Shown: piece after piece, positions 1 to 4,682 of the stretch
How positions within the stretch are numbered: position 1 is the first letter of the stretch
Layout: each line of letters begins with the position of its first letter
Assembly: GCA_946480885.1 (NCBI GenBank)
Contig: CAMLLK010000080.1
Location: 1 to 5,788 of the forward strand
DNA length: 5,788 nucleotides
Reading direction: 5' to 3'
From: an uncultured Thermoproteales archaeon
GTDB taxonomy: Archaea; Thermoproteota; Thermoprotei; Thermoproteales; Thermoproteaceae
Program-made: the position numbers and the translations under genes
The notes under the pieces: model-generated
The model's input: only the letters and a program-made list of their open reading frames with translations
What the model was told of the DNA's origin: nothing
Databases searched by the model: none

Positions 1-36
1 TCGTGACTGGAGTTCAGACGTGTGCTCTTCCGATCT
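1..36. other. Illumina TruSeq adapter remnant (artefact)
   Basis: Positions 3-36 match the Illumina TruSeq index-adapter/read-2 primer sequence, ending in the familiar CTCTTCCGATCT; positions 1-2 may be the last bases of a sample index. This is untrimmed library adapter, not genomic DNA. Translating it gives peptides beginning VTGVQTCALPI or MCSSDL, which are well-known contaminant strings in protein databases. Genomic sequence starts at about 37, so no gene start should be placed in this stretch. Confidence 0.97.
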
Positions 37-209
37 TGTATATAGAGCCCAGGACGTCTGTAGGAGAGGCTTTCCTCAATGTGTTTATCCACGCTGTATA
101 CTACGGCGGATTTGCGGCGTTTGTGTTTACACTATTATCTCAGCCGGCGAGAGAAATAATCCGCAGTGCGTGGCAACGGGCTTGCGTTTTAATAAATTCT
201 ATTCGGTAG
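37..209 (+). CDS. C-terminal fragment of an unidentified membrane protein (5' partial)
   Basis: An open frame enters from the contig edge and ends at the TAG at 207-209. About 57 genuine residues are visible, the first full genomic codon being at 39. A hydrophobic stretch (AFLNVFIHAVYYGGFAAFVF) looks like one membrane-spanning helix and is followed by a basic tail (about five Arg in the last 22 residues), which would favour a cytoplasmic C-terminus. No family motif is recognisable. The upstream in-frame start codon at position 3 is adapter, so the true start lies outside the window. The next gene begins only 4 nt after the stop and its TATA-like box lies inside this tail. That the frame is really coded is likely from its sensible composition, but it is short. 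Confidence 0.55.
187..198 (+). promoter_or_regulatory. Probable TATA box of the aldo/keto reductase gene
   Basis: The AT-rich element TTTTAATAAATT is centred about 22 nt upstream of the ATG at 214. That is the spacing expected for an archaeal TATA box driving a leaderless mRNA whose 5' end is at or next to the start codon. No ribosome binding site is visible before this ATG, which agrees with leaderless initiation. The element lies within the last codons of the upstream gene. No clear purine-rich BRE precedes it, so confidence is moderate. Confidence 0.45.
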
Positions 210-213
210 ATAT

Positions 214-1125
214 ATGCGCTATAGAAGATTTAAGAATTTAGAAATATCAGAGGTGTCGTTCGGCGGCTGGGTGTTGAGCGGAGATTTATACAAACTTAGA
301 GACGACGCCTCTGTTTTAGTGAAAAAAGCTCTAGATTTAGGTATAAATTATTTCGACGTCGCTGATGTATACGGCAGGGGGAGGGCCGAGGAGGCCATTG
401 GGGAGTTGTTAAAAGGCTACGAGGCGTATGTCTCTACTAAAGTGGGCTACGACTTCTACAACTACGAACCTCCTCGTAGGAGATTCGACGGGGAGTATCT
501 CAAATTTGCCTATGAGATGTCTTTAAGGAGATTGAGGCGTAGACCTGATATTCTATATCTACACAACCCGTCGGTAGATGCGATATATAGCTCACTCCCT
601 TTGTTGAGAGAGTTTGCCGACGTCGTGGGGGCGGCTCTGGGGCCGGAGACAGATGTGTTAAAAGAGGGCGTGGCGGCATTGAGCGCCGGCTACGACGCCG
701 TTATGTTTGTTTTCAACATACTTGAACAAGAGCCGGGGGTGTATTTCACATCAGCTTTGAATAAACTTCTAGCCGTGAGAGTGCCACACGCCACTGACGT
801 ATTGACCAACAAGCCTCTCCGCGTCTACGATGACCACAGAGGCCTTAGGAGGAGGGAGTGGATTGTAGAGGCTAGGAAAATAGTTGAAAGAGAAATTGCG
901 CCTCTGGCTAAAGAGCTAGGGCTAACTCTCGGCCAATACGCAGTGAAATTCGTTTTGTCGTATCCAGTGACTACAGTGTTGTTGACAGTCACATCTGTAG
1001 AGGAGCTGGAGGAATACGCCGAGGCTAGCGATGGGAAGCCGCTGCCTAAAGAACATATAGATGCATTGAGAGAATTTTGGAGGCGGTATAGATCTGTGTT
1101 AAAAGACGCCGGGGGTGGGATTTGA
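214..1125 (+). CDS. Aldo/keto reductase family protein
   Basis: A 303-residue soluble protein with the features of the aldo/keto reductase superfamily: a TIM-barrel, NAD(P)H-dependent oxidoreductase of carbonyl substrates. The catalytic tetrad can be read directly as Asp48 and Tyr53 in the segment GINYFDVADVYG, Lys76 in VSTKVGYD, and His117 in ILYLHNPS. Gly17-Gly18 near the N-terminus and the LGLTLGQYAVKFVLS segment near residue 230 are also family-like. The usual C-terminal cofactor-phosphate motif (IPG.rs...l.eN) is poorly conserved, reading LLTVTSVEELEEY, so cofactor preference cannot be called. Length is at the short end of the normal range. The ATG at 214 sits about 22 nt after a TATA-like element and has no Shine-Dalgarno, fitting a leaderless transcript. 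The last six codons and the TGA lie over the 3' end of the opposite-strand tRNA gene. Substrate and pathway are unknown; neighbours give no clue. Confidence 0.9.
   Translation: MRYRRFKNLEISEVSFGGWVLSGDLYKLRDDASVLVKKALDLGINYFDVADVYGRGRAEEAIGELLKGYEAYVSTKVGYDFYNYEPPRRRFDGEYLKFAYEMSLRRLRRRPDILYLHNPSVDAIYSSLPLLREFADVVGAALGPETDVLKEGVAALSAGYDAVMFVFNILEQEPGVYFTSALNKLLAVRVPHATDVLTNKPLRVYDDHRGLRRREWIVEARKIVEREIAPLAKELGLTLGQYAVKFVLSYPVTTVLLTVTSVEELEEYAEASDGKPLPKEHIDALREFWRRYRSVLKDAGGGI
1098..1106 (-). terminator. Possible oligo-T terminator of the tRNA-Ser gene
   Basis: Read on the minus strand, the tRNA 3' end (discriminator G) is followed directly by TCTTTTAAC, a run of four T. Archaeal transcription commonly stops at short T tracts, so this could end the tRNA precursor. 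It lies inside the 3' end of the aldo/keto reductase coding region. The tract is short, so the call is weak. Confidence 0.25.
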
Positions 1126-1205
1126 ACCCACGCCCCCTCGACGGGGACGGGATGTCTTGGACAAGCCCTCGAGTCCCGCGCCTTGGGCCGCTCGGCCACC
1201 CCGGC
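1107..1205 (-). tRNA. tRNA-Ser(CGA), intron-containing
   Basis: The minus strand folds into a class II tRNA: acceptor GCCGGGG/CCCCGGC, D stem GCC/GGC, anticodon stem CGGGA/TCCCG, a 4-bp variable arm (CCCC/GGGG), and T arm GTGGG-TTCAAAT-CCCAC. The mature length is 85 nt. The anticodon loop is CTCGAGA once a 14-nt intron is removed, giving anticodon CGA, which reads the serine codon UCG. The long variable arm and the discriminator base G73 agree with archaeal tRNA-Ser; archaeal tRNA-Leu normally carries A73. CCA is not encoded. The 3' end overlaps the last 19 nt of the convergent aldo/keto reductase gene, and the 5' end faces ilvD across a 66-nt spacer holding its promoter. All helices pair perfectly, so the gene looks functional. 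Confidence 0.96.
1154..1167 (-). other. tRNA intron (14 nt, position 37/38)
   Basis: The anticodon stem CGGGA/TCCCG encloses 21 nt instead of 7, so 14 nt must be removed. Placing the intron (GGCTTGTCCAAGAC on the minus strand) after nucleotide 37 gives a standard loop CTCGAGA. The precursor fits a bulge-helix-bulge substrate for the archaeal splicing endonuclease: 3-nt bulges AG^G and AC^A flank a 4-bp helix of C32-G, U33-A, C34/A (mismatch) and G35-C. The cut falls after the second bulge nucleotide on both sides, as the rule requires. The intron is near the minimum usable size, and the outer stem is almost absent. Confidence 0.85.
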
Positions 1206-1220
1206 TAAGTGTGTAGGTGG

Positions 1221-1234
1221 GTTAATATAAAAAG
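1221..1234 (-). promoter_or_regulatory. Probable TATA box for tRNA-Ser
   Basis: On the minus strand the sequence reads CTTTTTATATTAAC, centred about 22 nt upstream of the tRNA 5' end at 1205. This is the usual place for the TATA box of an archaeal tRNA gene. Another AT-rich palindromic element lies further upstream (1241-1255) but is about 43 nt away and better placed for ilvD on the plus strand. Confidence 0.5.
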
Positions 1235-1240
1235 TTTTCT

Positions 1241-1255
1241 CACTTTTATAAAGTG
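1241..1255 (+). promoter_or_regulatory. ilvD TATA box within a 15-bp inverted repeat
   Basis: TTTTATAAA (1244-1252) is centred about 24 nt upstream of the ilvD ATG at 1272, the spacing for a leaderless transcript. It lies inside a perfect inverted repeat, CACTTT-TAT-AAAGTG, whose symmetry could let a dimeric regulator compete with TBP. This element also decides the ilvD start: the longer in-frame start at 1209 would place the TATA box inside the coding region. The promoter role is well supported by position; the operator role is inference. Confidence 0.6.
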
Positions 1256-1271
1256 TTTAATTCTTCTATAT

Positions 1272-2963
1272 ATGCAAAAGAGGCGGTCTTCTCAATGGTA
1301 CGACGGCGTGGACAACGCCCCACATAGGTCATATCTACGCTCTATTGGGTTCACCGAGGCCGATTTTGGAAAGCCTATAGTGGGCGTATTGGCGGCTTGG
1401 TCTGAACTAGGGCCTTGTAATTACCACACTATTGAGTTAGTTAGGTATGTAAAAGAGGGTGTTAAAGAGGCGGGGGGTGTGGGTCTGGCGGCGCCCACTA
1501 TTGTTGTCAACGACGGCATAAATATGGGCACTCCGGGCATGAAATATTCGTTAATTAGTAGAGACTTAATTGCAGACTCAATCGAGGCTCAGTTCAACTC
1601 CCACGGCGTTGATGCGTGGGTGGGGATCGGGGGCTGTGACAAAACTCAACCAGGCATTATGATGGCTATGGTGAGGCTTGACCTCCCGGCCGTCTATCTC
1701 TACGGCGGGACTGCAGAGGCTGGGAGACTAGGCGATAGATACCTCACTATTGAAGACGTATTTGAGGCTGTGGGGAGCTACTACGCGGGTAAGATAACAC
1801 TTGAGGAGTTGAAAAGAGTGGAGGAGTTGTCTTTCCCAACATACGGCACATGTCAAGGTCTCTTCACAGCGAATACTATGGCGATGTTAGGAGAGGCCAT
1901 GGGGCTTTCTCTATTAGGCTCCGCCTCTCCCCCCGCCACGTCTGCCAGAAGGAGGGCATACGCCGTGGCTTCTGGCAGAGCGGTAGTAAAGGCCTTGGAA
2001 TTAGGCATAACGCCGAGGAAAATCGTGACGTACGACTCTTTATACAACGCCGCAGTTGCTCTATTCGCCACAGCTGGTTCAACTAACGGCGTACTCCACC
2101 TATTGGCAATTGCCCAAGAGGCGGGGGTAAAGTTCACACTAGACGACTTCGATGAAGTAAGTAGAAAAGTTCCTGTAATAGCGGCTTTGAGACCGGCGGG
2201 TCCCTACACGATGCAAGACTTAGACCGGGTAGGGGGCGTCCCCAGGTTGTTAAAGAAGTTGTATAGAGCGGGTCTGTTGAGGCCAGAGGCTTTGACTATA
2301 GAGGGGGAGACCATTGGGGAGTTATTAGAGAAGTGGGAGCCTCCACCAGTGTCCGACACAGGTGTCTTATACGAAGTAGAGAGGCCCTATAGGCCATATG
2401 CAGGTATTAGAATACTAAGGGGTAATCTAGCCCCGAGGGGGGCTGTGATGAAGGTCGGCGCAGCTGAAAAGTTAAGATTTGAGGGAAGGGCCAGGGTCTA
2501 CGATGGAGAACAACAGGCTTTTAAAGCGGTCTCTGCCGGCGAGATAAAACCCGGCGACGTGGTAGTGATTAGATACGAAGGCCCCAGGGGAGCCCCTGGG
2601 ATGCCAGAGATGTTAAAAGTTACGGCCGCTATAGGGGGGGCTGGGCTTGGAGAGGCCGTGGCGTTAGTCACAGACGGGAGATTCTCCGGCGCTACTAGAG
2701 GCATAATGGTGGGCCACGTAGCCCCCGAGGCCGCCGTGGGGGGGCCTATAGCAGTTGTAGAAGAGGGTGACCGTATAGTAATAGACGGAGAGAGAGGCGA
2801 GATTAAACTCGACATCTCTCAGATAGAGTTAGAAAATAGACTAAAGAAGTGGACTCCCCCCGAGCCTAAATATAGAAGAGGCCTTTTGGCAAAATACGCA
2901 GCGTTAGTCTCACAAGCAGACCAAGGAGCCATTACGACCCCGGCAACAGTTCATGATAGTTAA
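1272..2963 (+). CDS. ilvD: Dihydroxy-acid dehydratase (IlvD)
   Basis: A 563-residue cytosolic iron-sulfur enzyme that dehydrates 2,3-dihydroxy-isovalerate and 2,3-dihydroxy-3-methylvalerate to the 2-keto acids, the common third step of valine, isoleucine and leucine synthesis. Family hallmarks: Cys49 (GPCNYHT), Cys122 in GGCDKTQPG, and Cys194 ([15 protein letters not shown]) as the Fe-S ligands; Asp81 and Lys124 at the Mg site; and Ser472 in [10 protein letters not shown], the proposed catalytic base. The C-terminus [20 protein letters not shown] matches crenarchaeal homologues, then ends in a short extra tail (ATVHDS) encoded by the first copy of a tandem repeat. Segment 252-276 departs from the usual FENA...GGSTNAVLH, reading LYNA...AGSTNGVLH. 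The ATG at 1272 is chosen because the family N-terminus ([19 protein letters not shown]) follows it and the TATA box lies 24 nt before it. The related IlvD/Edd sugar-acid dehydratases are less likely; some archaeal DHADs also act on gluconate. Confidence 0.95.
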   Translation: MQKRRSSQWYDGVDNAPHRSYLRSIGFTEADFGKPIVGVLAAWSELGPCNYHTIELVRYVKEGVKEAGGVGLAAPTIVVNDGINMGTPGMKYSLISRDLIADSIEAQFNSHGVDAWVGIGGCDKTQPGIMMAMVRLDLPAVYLYGGTAEAGRLGDRYLTIEDVFEAVGSYYAGKITLEELKRVEELSFPTYGTCQGLFTANTMAMLGEAMGLSLLGSASPPATSARRRAYAVASGRAVVKALELGITPRKIVTYDSLYNAAVALFATAGSTNGVLHLLAIAQEAGVKFTLDDFDEVSRKVPVIAALRPAGPYTMQDLDRVGGVPRLLKKLYRAGLLRPEALTIEGETIGELLEKWEPPPVSDTGVLYEVERPYRPYAGIRILRGNLAPRGAVMKVGAAEKLRFEGRARVYDGEQQAFKAVSAGEIKPGDVVVIRYEGPRGAPGMPEMLKVTAAIGGAGLGEAVALVTDGRFSGATRGIMVGHVAPEAAVGGPIAVVEEGDRIVIDGERGEIKLDISQIELENRLKKWTPPEPKYRRGLLAKYAALVSQADQGAITTPATVHDS

Positions 2964-2988
2964 CACAAATCATGATAGTTAGCTCAAA
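2951..2988 (+). repeat. 19-bp tandem direct repeat (two copies)
   Basis: Two adjacent 19-bp units, 2951-2969 and 2970-2988, agree at 17 of 19 positions and share the core TCATGATAGTTA. Each contains the palindrome TCATGA. The first copy encodes the last ilvD residues and supplies its TAA stop; the second lies wholly downstream. The pair ends about 36 bp before the centre of the cydA TATA box. It may be a simple tandem duplication, or a pair of binding sites for a regulator of cydAA'. The sequence alone does not separate these. Confidence 0.8.
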
Positions 2989-3012
2989 TATAGCCTAAGT
3001 TGAATTTTTTTT
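2979..3012 (+). terminator. ilvD transcription terminator (T tract)
   Basis: A run of eight T (3005-3012) begins 42 nt after the ilvD stop, the type of oligo-T signal that terminates archaeal RNA polymerase. It is preceded by an imperfect hairpin, TTAGCT (2979-2984) against AGCcTAA (2992-2998), with a 7-nt loop and one bulged C. Archaea do not need a hairpin, so the T tract carries most of the weight. It lies directly before the promoter of cydA, separating the two transcription units. Confidence 0.5.
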
Positions 3013-3013
3013 A

Positions 3014-3029
3014 CGAAATGTTTATAAAC
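3014..3029 (+). promoter_or_regulatory. BRE/TATA promoter of the cydAA' operon
   Basis: GTTTATAAAC (3020-3029), a perfect 10-bp palindrome and a near-ideal archaeal TATA box, is centred 24-25 nt upstream of the cydA ATG at 3049. The purine-rich ACGAAA-type stretch at 3013-3018 lies where TFB would bind (BRE). The spacing predicts a leaderless mRNA starting at or near the ATG, and no Shine-Dalgarno is present before it. Confidence 0.7.
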
Positions 3030-3048
3030 AAAATTTATTTCTATCTAC

Positions 3049-4677
3049 ATGGACCCAAGCCCACTTCTACCACTCAGTGCGTTGGGCATATATTTCCACG
3101 GATTTAACGTATCTCTAACATTTGGATTGCCCGTGGCGATTGGACTAATGTTGTGGAAGTGGTGGAGGACTGGCGACAGAGACTACTACAAGGCCGCGAG
3201 GCTTATGACAGCGGTTTTAGCCGTTAACTTCGCAGTGGGTGCTATCAACGGCACTTTAGTCGAGTTTGGATTAGTACAAGTCTGGCCGGGCGTTAATTTA
3301 GCAATTGCAACTTTTGCCTTCGCCCCCTTGGCGCTAGAGCTTATTGCGTTTTCTAACGAAATTGCGTTTCTCATACTCTTTATTGTCACTCTGGGGAGAG
3401 TCAAGCCGCCGGTCAGCTTGGCTATATTGACGGTATACGCTGGCTTTGCCTACTTCTCGGGCGTCTTAATCACTGCTGTGAATACATGGATGCAAGCCCC
3501 CTGGGGTACCGGCGAGGTGGCTAAGGCGCTCTATCCGTTTATGCCAGAGTACGGGCCTAATGTAGTTGACGTGCCGAAATTAGTTGCTTTAAAAGTTGCA
3601 GGACTGGCGACTCAGCAGCCTATATCGATATTTGTACAACACCCTGGCCTTGCCGAAAGAGTGGGGGTGGTGTTGTACGATCCTTTAGTGGCGATGTACA
3701 GCCCATATGCTTTAGTTTCAATTTTCCATAACATAATTGGAGCTACTTTAATTGGATTGGCGGTCACATTGGCCGGTTGGGCGTATCGCTATTGGAAAAC
3801 TGGAGATCAGAAATATCTCAAAATTATTAGGCCAATCGCAATGGCGTTTGCAGTACTTTTTGTAATACAAGCACCCATAGTCGCTCACTACATGGGCGAG
3901 ATGGTAGTAAAGTACAACCCGACTAAATTCGCCCTAATGGAGGGGGCCAAGGAGACTAAGTACGACCCGTTGAAGGCTTTCTTGGCCTATGGCGATCCCA
4001 ACCACCCAATTATAGGCTTTGACCAATTCTACAAGGCTTGTGAACAACACGGCGACACGACGCTTGGCGATTTGGCGAAAGTTCTAAATCTAGAGGCGTA
4101 TTTAAGAGAGGTGTTGGGCGCAGTGCCGCATCTACAAGCTCATAGACTAAGTGACTTGATGTCTCTCAGATTGGCGGATCTCTGCAAGGCCGATTTACAA
4201 AAGGCAGAGTCTTACATGCCGCTTATCCACACACTTTATTACACAAAGACAACTTTTGCAATTATAGGCGGCATCGCTGCGGCTGCTCTGTTCTTCTACT
4301 TTGTCAAAGTGCCTGGCCTACACGGGATCGCTAGGAGAATAGTGTCTCTAATAGGCGGTGAGAGGACCGCTTTGTTTATTCTAGCGGTTATATTGGTGCT
4401 TGGCACAATTATCCCAGCCGCAAATGGCTGGGCTGTGAGAGAAATTGGAAGGAAGCCTTGGACGGTCTACGGTCTGTTGTATCCCAGTGAGGTCATGACG
4501 CCCGTGCCGTATGCCACTTCACCTGGGTTCTTAGCGTGGGCGTATTTTGTAATTATAGCCGTTAACGCAGGCGGCTTATTGGCATTGTATATCGTCGCCA
4601 CTCGCGAATATAAGTTTATTGAACTACTAAAGAAAGGCGCGGGTGTAGCTGAAGACGCTACAAAAGTCAGGAGCTAG
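3049..4677 (+). CDS. cydA: Cytochrome bd-type quinol oxidase subunit I (CydA)
   Basis: A 542-residue integral membrane protein, the catalytic subunit of a cytochrome bd-family oxidase that passes electrons from quinol to O2. Motifs visible: His17 in helix I (E. coli His19 equivalent); VNFAVGAINGTLVEFG (59-74); Glu97 and Glu104 in helix III, close to the proton-channel Glu99/Glu107; NTWMQAPWG (145-153), the conserved NxWMQxPxG; His227 in helix V (His186 equivalent); Lys293 and Glu298 in NPTKFALMEG, matching the quinol-binding Lys252/Glu257; and GWAVREIGRKPW (460-471), the GWxxxExGRxPW heme motif with Glu465. About nine hydrophobic segments are seen, with a hydrophilic Q-loop at about 285-390. 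The expected heme b558 methionine (Met393) aligns with Thr402. The only two cysteines, Cys331 and Cys379, lie in the Q-loop. First gene of a two-gene operon with its own strong promoter; its partner is a CydA paralogue and not CydB. Confidence 0.93.
   Translation: MDPSPLLPLSALGIYFHGFNVSLTFGLPVAIGLMLWKWWRTGDRDYYKAARLMTAVLAVNFAVGAINGTLVEFGLVQVWPGVNLAIATFAFAPLALELIAFSNEIAFLILFIVTLGRVKPPVSLAILTVYAGFAYFSGVLITAVNTWMQAPWGTGEVAKALYPFMPEYGPNVVDVPKLVALKVAGLATQQPISIFVQHPGLAERVGVVLYDPLVAMYSPYALVSIFHNIIGATLIGLAVTLAGWAYRYWKTGDQKYLKIIRPIAMAFAVLFVIQAPIVAHYMGEMVVKYNPTKFALMEGAKETKYDPLKAFLAYGDPNHPIIGFDQFYKACEQHGDTTLGDLAKVLNLEAYLREVLGAVPHLQAHRLSDLMSLRLADLCKADLQKAESYMPLIHTLYYTKTTFAIIGGIAAAALFFYFVKVPGLHGIARRIVSLIGGERTALFILAVILVLGTIIPAANGWAVREIGRKPWTVYGLLYPSEVMTPVPYATSPGFLAWAYFVIIAVNAGGLLALYIVATREYKFIELLKKGAGVAEDATKVRS
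4669..4673 (+). promoter_or_regulatory. Shine-Dalgarno site for the second cyd gene
   Basis: AGGAG, inside the last codons of cydA, lies 9 nt before the ATG at 4683 and matches the anti-Shine-Dalgarno of archaeal 16S rRNA. It is the only convincing ribosome binding site before a start in this window, as expected for an internal operon gene that cannot use leaderless initiation. Confidence 0.6.
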
Positions 4678-4682
4678 GGGTC

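Noticed and set aside
3..38. N-terminal coding start of the first open frame at position 3
   Set aside because: The GTG start and following codons are adapter sequence; only codons from 39 onward can be genomic.
20..241. Second open frame beginning MCSSDL
   Set aside because: Its start is in the adapter and it overlaps both the membrane-protein tail and the start of the aldo/keto reductase out of frame.
825..1199. Minus-strand open frame of 124 codons
   Set aside because: It spans the tRNA gene and the 3' part of the aldo/keto reductase; it has no family features and its frame includes the tRNA body.
1209..1271. Longer ilvD N-terminus starting at 1209
   Set aside because: The extension would contain both divergent TATA boxes, has no similarity to the IlvD N-terminus, and the ATG at 1272 has ideal promoter spacing.
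1853..2137. Minus- and plus-strand open frames inside ilvD (also 2498-2815)
   Set aside because: These are shadows of ilvD, whose frame has clear family motifs throughout; they have no start signals or recognisable features.
2445..2467. C/D box sRNA-like motif pair (GTGATGA, 12 nt, CTGA) on the plus strand
   Set aside because: It resembles a C box and D' box, and Pyrobaculum has many such RNAs. It lies in a conserved IlvD segment (VMKVGAAEK), and I see no good C' and D boxes at the right spacing downstream.
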